Below are positions 26,115 to 36,413 of a DNA stretch of 64,000 nt, in pieces. Source of the stretch: an uncultured Spirochaetaceae bacterium. Lineage in GTDB: Bacteria > Spirochaetota > Spirochaetia > Sphaerochaetales > Sphaerochaetaceae. Where the stretch lies: the NCBI GenBank assembly GCA_944390725.1, contig CALXQU010000008.1, positions 1 through 64,000 on the forward strand, written 5' to 3'. Below the pieces are notes generated by a model. It did no database searches and was not told the DNA's origin. It worked only from the letters and a program-made list of their open reading frames with translations. Each line of letters begins with the position of its first letter. The stretch's first letter is position 1. The position numbers were made by a program, and so were the translations under genes.

Positions 26115-27059
26115 TTAATCGTATAGATGGCAAGCGACTTGGGTATCGCCGACTTTCCGCAAGACAGGCTCTGCTTCGCCGCATATCTGCTTTGCATACG
26201 GGCATCTGCCCCTGAATCTGCAGCCAGGTGGCGGATTGATTGGGCTGGGGACATCCCCGGAGAGGATAAGCTTATCCCTCTTCCTGTTAAGCTTCGGTAT
26301 AGGAATCGAAGCCAGAAGTGCCTTCGTATATGGGTGAAGAGGATTGCGGAACAGCTCATCATAGGTACTCATCTCTACGATTTTCCCAAGATACATGACC
26401 GCGATCCTATCGCTGATATGCTTTACGACACTCAGATTGTGGGAGATGAACAGATAGGCATATCCACGCTTCTCCTGCAGCTTCATAAGGAGATTGAGTA
26501 TCTGTGCCTGGATGCAGACATCAAGAGCGGAAACCGGCTCATCCATGACTATGAACGAAGGATTCAGTATCAAAGCCCTGGCAATCCCGACACGCTGGCG
26601 GCGTCCTCCGTCAAGCTCGTGCGGATAGGAATTCAGAAGCCGCTGCTCAAGCCCTACGACATCCATGACTTCCTTTACCCGTTCCAGACGTTCATTAGCA
26701 TCATGGACTCCATTTATCTCAAGCGATACTTCGATAAGATGCCTCACATCCATCCTTGGATTGAGCGACGAATACGGATCCTGGAAGACTATCTGCATAT
26801 CCTTGCGTATTTCCTTGAGCTGTTTCTTGGAATAGCGCACGATATCATCTCCCTTGAAAAGGACTGTCCCCGCCGTAGGCTCATGAAGCCTGAGGATAGC
26901 TCGGCCTGTCGTGCTCTTTCCGCAGCCTGACTCTCCAACAAGGCCTAAAGTCTCACCTTTATCAACTGCAAATGAGACATCATCAACGGCATATAATATT
27001 CCATCCTTGGTTGGAAAATATTTCTTTAGATTCGATACTTCCAACAAATGCTCAGCCAT
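26115..27059 (-). CDS. oligopeptide/dipeptide ABC transporter ATP-binding protein, DppF type
   Basis: 314 aa. Walker A GESGCGKST, Walker B FIVMDEPVSALD, and the family C-terminal extension with GCRFRGRCPYA. The ABC signature reads ELDGGRRQRVGIA, with Asp where Ser of LSGGQ is expected. AAGGAGG lies before the ATG. It partners the DppD-like ATPase next to it in a type I peptide importer. Confidence 0.9.
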   Translation of the reverse strand: MAEHLLEVSNLKKYFPTKDGILYAVDDVSFAVDKGETLGLVGESGCGKSTTGRAILRLHEPTAGTVLFKGDDIVRYSKKQLKEIRKDMQIVFQDPYSSLNPRMDVRHLIEVSLEINGVHDANERLERVKEVMDVVGLEQRLLNSYPHELDGGRRQRVGIARALILNPSFIVMDEPVSALDVCIQAQILNLLMKLQEKRGYAYLFISHNLSVVKHISDRIAVMYLGKIVEMSTYDELFRNPLHPYTKALLASIPIPKLNRKRDKLILSGDVPSPINPPPGCRFRGRCPYAKQICGEAEPVLRKVGDTQVACHLYD

Positions 27060-27071
27060 CTGCCATCCTCC

Positions 27072-28043
27072 TTACTTCTTTCCAGCAAGAATGCACTTGA
27101 CGATATGGCCAGGCTCGACCTGGACATCATCAGGACATGATTCCCCGCATCTATCCGTCGCATACGGACAGCGTGGCGAGAATGAACATCCCGCAGGAAG
27201 AGCTGATGGATCAGGCGGAAGGCCATCGATTACCTTCAGCTCAGACTTCTCCTCCTCGATATCAGGAATCGAATCGAAAAGCCCCTCTGTATATGGGTGC
27301 ATATGATTCCCATAGATCTGCTCGATACTGCCATACTCGACTATCTGGCCTGCATACATGATGGCGACGCTGGAGCATATCTCCGCCACGACGCCAAGAT
27401 CATGGGTAATCAGGATCATCGCTGTCCGGTACTTCTCCTTAAGCTGGTTCATGAGATTGAGAACCTGGGCCTGGATGGTCACATCAAGCGCAGTCGTAGG
27501 CTCATCGGCGATAAGGAGCTTAGGGTTGCATGAAAGCGCTATTGCGATTCCGACGCGCTGTTTCATTCCTCCCGAGAACTGGTGTGGGTAATCATCGAAC
27601 CGGTCTTTCCTGATTCCTACCACTTCAAGCATGGCCTCAGCACGCGAACGGAGTTCCTTCTTATCGCAATCGGTATGGAGACTGATCATCTCCTCTATCT
27701 GCCTGCCTACTGTCATGACAGGATCGAGTGATGTCATGGGGTCCTGGAATATCATGGCGATATCCCGCCCGCGGATTTCCCTCATCTCCTTGCGGCTGAG
27801 CGTGAGGATATCCCGGCCCTCGAACATGATTTCTCCGGATTTGATGGAGGAGGAGACTTCCGGAAGTATCCTCAGTACGCTCAATGCCGTCGTCGTCTTA
27901 CCAGCGCCGGTCTCCCCGACGAGGCCAAGGGTCTCACCCTGCCTTATGGCAAGATCAAGTCCTCTGACTGCCTTTATTTCTTTATTGGACGAGGTATATG
28001 ACACTGAGAGATCTTTGATTTCAAGAATAGTGCTGTTTTCCAT
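27072..28043 (-). CDS. oligopeptide/dipeptide ABC transporter ATP-binding protein, DppD type
   Basis: About 323 aa. Walker A GETGAGKTT, signature FSGGMKQRVGIA, Walker B LLIADEPTTALD, and the C-terminal iron-sulphur-like SFSPRCPYATDRCGESCPD seen in OppD/DppD. The start at 28043 follows GAGG and removes a 19-codon extension that would overlap the permease gene. Confidence 0.9.
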   Translation of the reverse strand: MENSTILEIKDLSVSYTSSNKEIKAVRGLDLAIRQGETLGLVGETGAGKTTTALSVLRILPEVSSSIKSGEIMFEGRDILTLSRKEMREIRGRDIAMIFQDPMTSLDPVMTVGRQIEEMISLHTDCDKKELRSRAEAMLEVVGIRKDRFDDYPHQFSGGMKQRVGIAIALSCNPKLLIADEPTTALDVTIQAQVLNLMNQLKEKYRTAMILITHDLGVVAEICSSVAIMYAGQIVEYGSIEQIYGNHMHPYTEGLFDSIPDIEEEKSELKVIDGLPPDPSALPAGCSFSPRCPYATDRCGESCPDDVQVEPGHIVKCILAGKK

Positions 28044-28053
28044 TTCCTCATTC

Positions 28054-28908
28054 CTAATTTCTAAGCTTCGGGTCAAGAGCGTCCCGCAGTCCATCTCCAA
28101 GCGAGTTCAGGCAGAATACTGTTATCGCAATCGCGACAGCAGGAGGTACCATCATATATGCGTATCCCCTGATATATGCCCTGACATCCGAAAGCATCGA
28201 ACCCCATTCAGGAATCGGCGGCTGGAGTCCCAGCCCGACGAAGCTGAGTCCTGCGACAGTAAGGATTGCCGTAGCTACACCGAATGTCGCCTGTACGAGA
28301 ATCGGCGCAAGGCAATTCGGGATGATGTGCTTAGTGATTATGATGAAATCATTCGTACCGACAGCCCTTGCAGCCTCGATATATTCCTGGTCCTTGATGG
28401 AAAGGATCTCAGCCCTTATAAGGCGTGCATAGCTTGGTACTGTCGATATCCCGGTAGCGATCATCAGGTTGATGATGCTAGTACCGAAAGCGGCGACAAT
28501 GGCCAATGCAAGCAGGACCGAAGGAATCGAGAGCAGGATATCCATGCATCGCATGATGACGTTATCGACCCTGCCGCCATAGAACCCGGCAATAGCACCG
28601 AGAATCCCGCCAGCCAGCAATGCGACTCCGACAGCCACGAATCCTACGCTCAGGGATATCCTTGACCCATATATGACCCTGCTGAATATATCGCGTCCAT
28701 ACTGGTCTGTACCAAACCAATGCTCAGAGCTTGGCTTCTGCAGGATGTTCGTCAGATTCTGCTCCGAATAGGAATATGGTGCGATAAGATCCGCAAATAC
28801 AGCTATGAGGAACAAAATCAGCAGGATGAAGAGGCTTGCGAATGCGACTTTGTTCTTCTTGAGCCTCGTCCATGTCTCTTGGAATTTGGAATTACCTCTA
28901 CCTTGCAT
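28054..28908 (-). CDS. dipeptide ABC transporter permease, DppC type
   Basis: 284 aa inner-membrane permease with about six hydrophobic segments, an N-terminal FASLFILLILFLIAVFADL segment, the HWFGTDQYGRDIFSR motif typical of DppC/OppC, and the EAA loop EAARAVGTNDFIIITKHI. It overlaps the DppB stop by eleven bases. Confidence 0.9.
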   Translation of the reverse strand: MQGRGNSKFQETWTRLKKNKVAFASLFILLILFLIAVFADLIAPYSYSEQNLTNILQKPSSEHWFGTDQYGRDIFSRVIYGSRISLSVGFVAVGVALLAGGILGAIAGFYGGRVDNVIMRCMDILLSIPSVLLALAIVAAFGTSIINLMIATGISTVPSYARLIRAEILSIKDQEYIEAARAVGTNDFIIITKHIIPNCLAPILVQATFGVATAILTVAGLSFVGLGLQPPIPEWGSMLSDVRAYIRGYAYMMVPPAVAIAITVFCLNSLGDGLRDALDPKLRN

Positions 28909-29902
28909 TGCTCTGCTCCATATTCTTCAGGGATTTCTTCATCTTCATATGCGCCAGGAAACTGCTAGACGAGCTCTTGAATGCCGCCTTGACACGCGGA
29001 TCGACGAACGCATATGCGATATCTATGACCAGATTGGTCAATGCGACCACCATCGCCACGCAGAGCACTCCACCCATGACCAATGGATAATCCCTGTTGG
29101 TTACCGCGGTCACAAGAAGCCTGCCGAAACCCGGGATCAGGAAAATCGTCTCCGTCACGAATGCTCCGCCGATTAGGGCTCCGAACTGGAGGCCGATTGT
29201 CGTCAATATCGGCAGGACCGCATTCTTCAGAGCATGGTTGACAATCACCTTGAACTCCTTCTGCCCTTTGGCCCGCACCGTACGTATATAATCAAGCCTG
29301 ATGACCTCAAGCATGCTGGACCTGGTCATCCTTGCGCAAATAGCACAAGGCTGCATCCCCAATGCAACGACAGGCATTATCATCTGGGAGAACGTCGAGA
29401 ATCCCGATGATGGCAGCCATTGGAGATGGATCGAGAACAATAGGATCATCGACAATGCCAGGACGAAAGCCGGGACGGACATGCCAAGCATCGCGAATGA
29501 CATCACGATATTATCGAATACCGAATACTGCTTTACAGCTGCGATGATGCCTATGGGGACTCCTATCAGAACGCCTAGGAGGACAGAAAGGCCTGCCAGC
29601 TTCAGCGTATTCGGGAAGTACTGCGTAATCTGATAGGAAACGCTGATATTCGACCTGTACGAATTCCCGAAATCGAAATGGAAGACTATATCCTTGAGCC
29701 AAGTAAGATACTGGACCAGGAACGGCTTATCCAGTCCAAGCTCTATGCGCTTTGCCTCAACGGCTTCTGCTGTCGCGCCTTCTCCCAATGCCAGCTGCGC
29801 CGGATCTCCAGGAGCAGCATTGATTATCGCGAAGACAAAGAATGAAACCAATAGCAATGTCGGAATCAAGAACAATATCCGCCTTATGATATACCTGACC
29901 AT
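28898..29902 (-). CDS. dipeptide ABC transporter permease, DppB type
   Basis: 334 aa with about six membrane segments. It starts MVRYIIRRILFLIPTLL and contains the family GDPAQLALG and the late EAA region VRAKGQKEFKVIVNHALKNA. The C-terminal basic tail overlaps the DppC gene. It follows the binding-protein gene after a stem-loop. Confidence 0.9.
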   Translation of the reverse strand: MVRYIIRRILFLIPTLLLVSFFVFAIINAAPGDPAQLALGEGATAEAVEAKRIELGLDKPFLVQYLTWLKDIVFHFDFGNSYRSNISVSYQITQYFPNTLKLAGLSVLLGVLIGVPIGIIAAVKQYSVFDNIVMSFAMLGMSVPAFVLALSMILLFSIHLQWLPSSGFSTFSQMIMPVVALGMQPCAICARMTRSSMLEVIRLDYIRTVRAKGQKEFKVIVNHALKNAVLPILTTIGLQFGALIGGAFVTETIFLIPGFGRLLVTAVTNRDYPLVMGGVLCVAMVVALTNLVIDIAYAFVDPRVKAAFKSSSSSFLAHMKMKKSLKNMEQSNAR

Positions 29903-29927
29903 AATCTCAGCTCCTGCTTGGCATCAT

Positions 29928-29953
29928 CCTTTCCTGCCGTTTGGCAGGAAAGG
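29928..29953 (-). promoter_or_regulatory. stem-loop between DppA-like and DppB-like genes
   Basis: A perfect 11-bp stem, cctttcctgcc with ggcaggaaagg, and the 4-base loop gttt. It lies 13 bases past the binding-protein stop and just before the DppB start. It parallels hairpins behind two other binding-protein genes in this window. Confidence 0.7.
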
Positions 29954-29965
29954 AGTGCATTTCCC

Positions 29966-31504
29966 TTACTGATTCGCCGTTACCTTCCACCACTCGTGAT
30001 AGCCTGTAGGCTTGAGGACGGAAGCGAAGTCTATACCGGCCTTGCCAGACCAGCAGTCCACATAATAGAGGACAGGAACCCACCACTTGCCATCCTGTAC
30101 CGTGGTCTGGATTTCCTTATAGAGTTCTGCTCTTACCGCAGGATCCGTAGATGAACGCGCATCTTCTATCATCTTGTCCATCTCAGGGCTGTTCATCCAG
30201 CAATAACCGCCGGTTGCACCGTTGCAGCTCGAATGGAATGTCGTCGTAATCTGGGAATTCGCATCCGGAGTTGCGCAATACCATGTACCGACGAAGATAT
30301 CGTAGTTGCCATTGGCATAGTACGTACCGGACATCGTTGTCTTATCGCCTGTTACGATATCAACATCAATCCCAACCTGATTCAGATATTCCTTGAGCAT
30401 GGTACCTACACTTGTCACATCGCTTCTTGTATCGATAACGAGCGTAAGCTTGAGCTTGTTGGAATCATTGTATCCAGCTGCAGCAAGAAGTTCCTTCGCC
30501 TTTTCCGGATTGTATTCATTGGCCGGCGTCTCGGCCGCGATGCTGAATGTGACATTAGGAGAGAGGATAGCAGTCGCGACCTTGGCATTTCCAAGGAATG
30601 TGGCATTCGTGATAGCAGCAGTGTCAACTGCGTATGCGATTGCATCACGGACATTCTGGTCAGCAACGGCAGGAGACTGGTAGTTCATGCCGATATAGAT
30701 CAGGCCATATGTGTTTGCACGCACGACATTGTAGGCAGGATTGCCTTCGAATCTTGCTACATCTATTGCAGCCAGAGGTGCGATATCGACTTCGCCAACC
30801 TCAAGCTGATTAGCCCTCGAAGTGCTATCTGGAATCTCATAGAAGACCAAGGTCTTGAAATATGGAGCATTGCCATGGTACTCCTCGTTCCTTTCCAGCG
30901 TCACGCATACACCCTGCTCCCAGGAAGAGAACCTATAAGGACCTGTTCCAATTGGATGGAGCTGATAGCTGTCTCCACCTTCAGTTACCGCCTTCTCGCT
31001 GAGGATTCCAGTCTGGACAGCAGTAAGGCCGGCAAGGAATGCGCCATTGGAGGCCTTGAGTACGATGTTGAACTCATAATCGCCAAGCACGTCAACGCTT
31101 GAGATGTCACCGACGAGGTAATCCATCGATGTCCCGATTCCCCTCTCAAGGGAGAACTTGACATCGGATGCCTTCATCTCATCGCCATTGTGGAACTTGA
31201 TTCCCGGCTTGATGACAAAATGGTAAGTAACATCATCTGTCTGCTCGAATGACTCTGTTATCGTATTGCATACGATGTTGCCGGCTTCGTCATATGTAAG
31301 CAGGGGTTCATAGATATTCCCATAGACGTTTCCGCTGTACCTGTCCACGGTTGTCCTTGGGTCAAGTCCTCCGATATTGCTTTCAAGAGCTATCCTAAGA
31401 GTATCCGATACCTCAGGAGCTGCCTCACTCTGGCCACCGGCATACACACTGCAGATAGCCAATACCGAAATAAGGACCGAAAGGAAAATCTTTGCTTTCT
31501 TCAT
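29966..31504 (-). CDS. dipeptide/oligopeptide ABC transporter substrate-binding protein
   Basis: 512 aa, family 5 extracellular binding protein. The signal peptide ends CSVYAGGQSE and the mature part has the typical LRIALESNIGGLDPR, YSGNVYGNIYEPLLTYD and FHNGDEMKASDVKFSLER segments. AAGGAGAG is before the ATG. Nickel and glycoside-binding members look similar, so peptide cargo is likely but not certain. Confidence 0.9.
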   Translation of the reverse strand: MKKAKIFLSVLISVLAICSVYAGGQSEAAPEVSDTLRIALESNIGGLDPRTTVDRYSGNVYGNIYEPLLTYDEAGNIVCNTITESFEQTDDVTYHFVIKPGIKFHNGDEMKASDVKFSLERGIGTSMDYLVGDISSVDVLGDYEFNIVLKASNGAFLAGLTAVQTGILSEKAVTEGGDSYQLHPIGTGPYRFSSWEQGVCVTLERNEEYHGNAPYFKTLVFYEIPDSTSRANQLEVGEVDIAPLAAIDVARFEGNPAYNVVRANTYGLIYIGMNYQSPAVADQNVRDAIAYAVDTAAITNATFLGNAKVATAILSPNVTFSIAAETPANEYNPEKAKELLAAAGYNDSNKLKLTLVIDTRSDVTSVGTMLKEYLNQVGIDVDIVTGDKTTMSGTYYANGNYDIFVGTWYCATPDANSQITTTFHSSCNGATGGYCWMNSPEMDKMIEDARSSTDPAVRAELYKEIQTTVQDGKWWVPVLYYVDCWSGKAGIDFASVLKPTGYHEWWKVTANQ

Positions 31505-31541
31505 TGCTACTCTCCTTTTTTTCTAAGCAAATAGTCTCCAT

Positions 31542-32810
31542 TCAACCAAGCATGATGCTGACAATTTCCCGATCCACTTCCTTCATGCCATGGCCTCCCA
31601 ACCTGACAACCGCGGATATGGTGGAATCAGCATCAGCCTTTACGATACCTTCTCCATCTTCAAACCATTTATTCCTTACTGCCATGTCCCTCCCCAGCCA
31701 TCCGGCTTTAAGAGCAACGGCAATCTTGGATGCACATGAGGATTTGGCGCCATCACAAACGATTCCAGAAGCTGTCGCAAGCCCAGCCTCGAGCGTATGG
31801 CAGATGACATCAAATGGATATCCATCCATGAATTCGATACCGCATACTGCAGAAACACCGGCATTCACTGCACCGCAATATGCTGACAGGCATCCGATTC
31901 CATGCCTCTGGTAGATTGCAAGGAGATTCGAAAGCAGCAGCCCCCTGTACAGGATCTCATCAGGGATGGCCTTCTCCTTCGCATAGGTTATCAAGGGGAC
32001 GCTTACGGTAATCCCCTGGTTCCCGCTGCCGGAATTGATGATTACGGGAAGCTTGCATCCAGCCATCCTGGCATCGCTGCCGGCGGCGGCGAAGGCAGTC
32101 ACCCTATCTTCTATGCTATGGCTGCTGCTATACAATGACGCACCGACTTCTGCCCCGTATCCTCCTGCGATTCCGGTCTCGGCGATAGCCATATTATCAG
32201 CAATCTGCCTATCGAGGATTTCCTTCACGTCGGCAATATCAGCACTGGATGCGAAATCGTATATCGACCTTGCATTCATGACCCCATAATCGATATCGGA
32301 TTCCTCCTCATTGATTGCAGAGCTATACAGTACTTCAGAACCCTTCCTGATGAGGGTCACATTGGTATGGCCGTTCTCGATACGGACCTCTGCTGTCTCC
32401 TCTCCTGCACCCATCACGATATCAAGGAAGAAGCTCAGCGGAGATTCAACGACATCAACGGTTATCGCAGTTGAAGAGAGAACATCAAGTATCTTATCTG
32501 TGTCTCCGGCCCCGAGCACGCTCAGTATCCCAAGCTTCATGGAATAATCCTTTGCGACTATCCCGGCAGCCGCAGCTGCTTGAATGCCCCTTCTGCCATT
32601 GGTGAATGGAATAACCACGCTTTTGACATTCTTGACTATGTTGGAATTGCAGCTGATGGAAATCCACTCAGGACGTATTGGAAGATGGGAAGATGCCAAA
32701 GCCGATGCATATGCGACCGAAGCTGGCTCGGTGCATCCATAGGCAACCTGGAGTTCCTTCGCAAGAATCGCAATGAACATCTTATAGCTCTTATCCCTTA
32801 CGGGCATCAT
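31542..32810 (-). CDS. L-cysteine desulfidase/serine dehydratase-like protein (CyuA/YhaM family)
   Basis: About 422 aa. Conserved cysteines fit the iron-sulphur family: YGCTEPASV near the N terminus, HGIGCLSAYCG in the last third, and IVCDGAKSSCASK. GGYGAEVGAS and NSGSGNQGI glycine motifs are typical. CyuA releases sulphide and pyruvate from cysteine. First gene of the peptide operon; the GntR gene is divergent. The start at the ATGATG pair has GGAAGG at six bases. The longer in-frame reading is unlikely. Confidence 0.85.
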   Translation of the reverse strand: MMPVRDKSYKMFIAILAKELQVAYGCTEPASVAYASALASSHLPIRPEWISISCNSNIVKNVKSVVIPFTNGRRGIQAAAAAGIVAKDYSMKLGILSVLGAGDTDKILDVLSSTAITVDVVESPLSFFLDIVMGAGEETAEVRIENGHTNVTLIRKGSEVLYSSAINEEESDIDYGVMNARSIYDFASSADIADVKEILDRQIADNMAIAETGIAGGYGAEVGASLYSSSHSIEDRVTAFAAAGSDARMAGCKLPVIINSGSGNQGITVSVPLITYAKEKAIPDEILYRGLLLSNLLAIYQRHGIGCLSAYCGAVNAGVSAVCGIEFMDGYPFDVICHTLEAGLATASGIVCDGAKSSCASKIAVALKAGWLGRDMAVRNKWFEDGEGIVKADADSTISAVVRLGGHGMKEVDREIVSIMLG

Positions 32811-33043
32811 TCCCTGCCTTCCGGCAACCATCAAGTATTGCCAATCGTATTCTCTGTGATATTATCAGTAATCATACTAAGTTGGCTTGCTACTGCTGTC
32901 AACTTAAATTTGAAAAGGAAACGAGGAAGGAAATATGATGGACAAATAGCCGTATATTCATTAGATGTAGATATCGCTGAAGTGAATTATAATCATTCAT
33001 ATAACAACTTGATGAACCATCTTTGGTACTAATTGGATAGGAA

Positions 33044-33709
33044 ATGGGTACAGGCAGATCTTCGATAAAGGAAACAATCTACAATGGCATAATCGATCTC
33101 ATCGGCAACGGGACCTTCAAACCCGGCGAGATCATAACGGAGAAAATGATTATCGAGCGATTCTGCTACAGCAAATCACCTGTCAGGGAAGCCATGCTTG
33201 AACTCTGCAAGGATGACATCCTCAAGAATATCCCAAGATGCGGGTACCAGGTTACCCAGATCACTCCAAAGACAATGCATGAAATCACTGAGATGAGGAT
33301 ACTCCTTGAGCTGTCCAATTTCAGGCAGATACGGGATAAGTACTCCCCTGCTGAAATCGAAGCCATCTTCGCGCCTATGGAGAAGGTCAGGAAAATCGAG
33401 AAGAAGAATACCTGGGAAGCAAACCAGAATAATCTCAGATTCCATACGGCGCTCGTCGAACTGTCCGGCAACAGTCTGCTGAAGGAAACACTGAAGAAGG
33501 TCCTTGATATGTATACGCGGGCATATGCCCAGATGTATATGGCAATGTCCTCAGTGCTTTCGCCTAAGCAGAATCACTATCACGACCTTTTCCTCAATGC
33601 GTGGAAAGCTGGCAATCTCGATGATGCGGAAGACTATCTGAAGAAAGACATACTTCTAGCAGAGAATGCCTTCACACCATATGCGGAAAGCACTATGGGC
33701 CTTGGCTGA
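33044..33709 (+). CDS. GntR-family regulator with FCD domain
   Basis: 221 aa. The N-terminal winged HTH reads TEKMIIERFCYSKSPVREAM then ILKNIPRCGYQV. A helical FCD sensor follows with EITEMRILLEL and FHTALVELSGN. It is divergent from the CyuA-Dpp operon and probably controls it. Effector is unknown; FCD proteins often sense small carboxylates or amino acids. Confidence 0.88.
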   Translation: MGTGRSSIKETIYNGIIDLIGNGTFKPGEIITEKMIIERFCYSKSPVREAMLELCKDDILKNIPRCGYQVTQITPKTMHEITEMRILLELSNFRQIRDKYSPAEIEAIFAPMEKVRKIEKKNTWEANQNNLRFHTALVELSGNSLLKETLKKVLDMYTRAYAQMYMAMSSVLSPKQNHYHDLFLNAWKAGNLDDAEDYLKKDILLAENAFTPYAESTMGLG

Positions 33710-33792
33710 GGAATCCAGCCTTCAGACGAACAGCCCATTGCCTGATATCCCAAATCCCAATCAAATGCTGGTATGCCCAGCAACAGGCCAGC

Positions 33793-35163
33793 CTACCACT
33801 CCCTTTGGGCGCGCTTACCTTCATTCATGGATTTCAATACGCCTACAGTCATGGGGATCGATATCGCGAAGGCGATGATATCAGCAAGAGGCTGGGCTAT
33901 CTGGATTCCCCAGAGGCCGATCAGCGGCGGCAGGATGAGGACAAGGGGTATGAGGAAGATGCCCTGCCTGGCAAAGCCGAGGATCGATGCCCTCCACATC
34001 TTCCCTATTGTCTGCAGCAGCATGTTGCTTATCGTAAGCCAGGATGAGAGGATCAGCGTAAAGCATCTTAAGCGCAATGCGACATCACCGATCTCGATGA
34101 CCTCGGGGTCTCCTTTGCGGAAGAACCCGATAATCGGCGATGCCCAGATGAATTCGATTACGGCCAGTACTAGGAGGACTATGGACATCGTCTTCACGCA
34201 GAACCAGAAGCTGTCCTTGACGCGCCTGTAGAGGCCGGCTCCGTAGTTGTAGCCGCATACAGGCTGGAAGCCCTGTCCGACGCCGATGAGTATGGAATTG
34301 GTGAAGTTCCCTATCTTGTTGGCGATTGCCATCGCAGCGATGGCCGCATCGCCATATGGCATGGCAGCGTTGTTGAGGCAGATCATCGCAACGGATGCAA
34401 CGCTCTGCCTGCACAGGGACGGCATGCCTCCGTTGGTTATCATGCCCAATGTCCTTCTGTCGAAACGGAACGAGCGTGGTCTTATCTTGACGGTACCGAT
34501 CCTTTCTGACAGTGCGAATAGTATTATGAAGCTGACAATCTGGCTTATGGCCGTGGCCAGCGCCGCTCCTGATATCCCCATATCGAATACGAAGATGAAT
34601 AGCGGATCGAGGAACAGGTTGAGGATTCCTCCTGTGGTCAGGCCTATCATGGCATAGAATGAGTTCCCTTCGAACCGCAGCTGGTTATTCAGGACAAGCG
34701 ATGAAGCCATGAAGGGAGCCGCGAGAAGTATCCAGAACATGTAATCCATCGCATATGGCAGGATTGTCGGGGACGAACCCAGGAATATGGATATCGGCTG
34801 GAGGAATACTATCCCTGCAACGGTAATCATGACAGAGAAGATGAGGGCTGAGAAGAATCCGGTGGAAGCAAGGACCTCCGCAGTCTGCTCATCATGCGCG
34901 CCTAGCCTCCTGGACATATTGTTCCCGCTACCTTGCCCGAAGAAGAATCCTATCGCCTGGATTATCGCCTGCAGCGACAGAGCCACGCCTACCGCGGCAG
35001 AAGCCTCCGTGGATATCTGCCCGACGAAGAACGTATCGGCAGCATTGTACAGCGTGGATATGAGATTGCTTATGACCGTAGGAACGGAAAGCACGAGGAT
35101 AAGCTTCCTTACAGGAGTCCTCGTCATCCTCTCGAACTGCTCTTCTACATTCTGTGTTCTCAT
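33793..35163 (-). CDS. MATE family multidrug/Na+ efflux transporter, copy 1
   Basis: About 456 aa with 12 predicted membrane segments. It opens with TPVRKLILVLSVPTVISNLI and the family ADTFFVG; the mirrored second half has the PVCGYNYGA pattern. MATE exporters move cationic drugs or metabolites outward. Ribosome binding is weak at the chosen ATG. A paralogue is at 59514-60884. It is monocistronic between a GntR and a LacI gene. Confidence 0.88.
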   Translation of the reverse strand: MRTQNVEEQFERMTRTPVRKLILVLSVPTVISNLISTLYNAADTFFVGQISTEASAAVGVALSLQAIIQAIGFFFGQGSGNNMSRRLGAHDEQTAEVLASTGFFSALIFSVMITVAGIVFLQPISIFLGSSPTILPYAMDYMFWILLAAPFMASSLVLNNQLRFEGNSFYAMIGLTTGGILNLFLDPLFIFVFDMGISGAALATAISQIVSFIILFALSERIGTVKIRPRSFRFDRRTLGMITNGGMPSLCRQSVASVAMICLNNAAMPYGDAAIAAMAIANKIGNFTNSILIGVGQGFQPVCGYNYGAGLYRRVKDSFWFCVKTMSIVLLVLAVIEFIWASPIIGFFRKGDPEVIEIGDVALRLRCFTLILSSWLTISNMLLQTIGKMWRASILGFARQGIFLIPLVLILPPLIGLWGIQIAQPLADIIAFAISIPMTVGVLKSMNEGKRAQREW

Positions 35164-35393
35164 CGCTGCCGTCTTTCTACATAGGAGGGAGCCGGAATCC
35201 GGCAAAGCGGCCGGAATAGGCTGGCTGAATGTATTATCCTGAATGATAGCCCTGAATCTACGGAATGTCTAAGAATACTTGCAAGCAACGGATCTGGACT
35301 GCAATATCAAAAGGCATCTTGTTTCCTTGCATGATGTTTTTGTTCCATTCTTCACAGTTTGATTCTACAATAGGAAAAAGGAAGCGTGTTTTT

Positions 35394-36413
35394 ATGGAAA
35401 ACATCACTATCCGTGATATCGCCCAGAAAGCGGGAGTATCAATCGCCACGGTATCAAGGGCTATAAACAACAGCCCGAAAATCGCTCCGAAAACAAAGAA
35501 GATAATCGAAGACATCATAGAAGAGTATGATTTCCGCCCGAATGTCTCAGCCAGGGACCTGAAGACGAAATCGAACAAAACGATAGCCTTGCTTATATCA
35601 GACGAGAGCAGCGAATACTATTTCGCCATGGTACAGGCCATCAATGAGATCGTTGGTCCGGAAGGCTACAACATCATCCTCTGCAACTCATTCAATAACC
35701 CGAAGACCGAGATGAACTACATCTCCCTTCTTGCCAACAGGAATGCTGACTGCATCATACTGAACAGATGCTACGGCAATGAGGAAGCCATTGCCAGGCT
35801 CAGCCAGAAGATGCCTATAATCCTCCTTCACCGCAAGCTTGAGGATCCAGGGTTCCATGGGGATTTCGTAGATGTCGATTTCGGCCATTCCACATATGCT
35901 TTCACGAAGAAGCTCCTATCTTTCGGGCACAGGAAGATCGGCATCATCTCAGGGCCTCTGGTCTTCAGCTCGTTCCGTGACAGATTCGATGGTTTCTGCA
36001 GGGCAATGGCACTTGCAGGTACGGAAGTCGATACCAATTATGGATATTTCCTGGAGGGAACGACATCTTCTGAATTCGGCTATGAAGCAATGAAGAAGCT
36101 GCTGTCTCTTCCGGATCCGCTAACTGCGATTGTCATATGCCACAATCTAACATGCATAGGTGCCGTAAGGTACTGCAGGGAAAACGGCATAAGGATTCCA
36201 GAGGATATCTCGATAGTGACACCTTGCAATCTGAATCTGAGCGATCTCTTCTATGTGCGTATCTTCTCTGCGATTCCTGATATCCATGCAATGGGGAATT
36301 ATATCGGACGGCTGGCGCTGGACAGGATGAGAGGCATTGGCGGGGATAGCGATACAAGCATGCTGTTCCAGCCGATTGAGAGCGACGGGAACAGCATACT
36401 CAGGATCTCATGA
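35394..36413 (+). CDS. LacI-family transcriptional regulator
   Basis: About 339 aa. The HTH is ITIRDIAQKAGVSIATVSR, with the hinge VSARDLKTKSNKTIALLIS. The PBP-like sensor has FGHRKIGIISGP, and the usual Asp-containing effector pocket. The ATG at 35394 removes a 43-codon extension. It converges on and overlaps the amidohydrolase gene by six bases. A perfect LacI-type palindrome before the Liv operon (41706-41721) is its probable target. Confidence 0.88.
   Translation: MENITIRDIAQKAGVSIATVSRAINNSPKIAPKTKKIIEDIIEEYDFRPNVSARDLKTKSNKTIALLISDESSEYYFAMVQAINEIVGPEGYNIILCNSFNNPKTEMNYISLLANRNADCIILNRCYGNEEAIARLSQKMPIILLHRKLEDPGFHGDFVDVDFGHSTYAFTKKLLSFGHRKIGIISGPLVFSSFRDRFDGFCRAMALAGTEVDTNYGYFLEGTTSSEFGYEAMKKLLSLPDPLTAIVICHNLTCIGAVRYCRENGIRIPEDISIVTPCNLNLSDLFYVRIFSAIPDIHAMGNYIGRLALDRMRGIGGDSDTSMLFQPIESDGNSILRIS

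Noticed and set aside
31513..31521. T-run near 31.5 kb as a second phase-variable tract
   Set aside because: Short T-run next to the SD of the DppA-like gene, not in a promoter spacer, and similar runs precede other genes.
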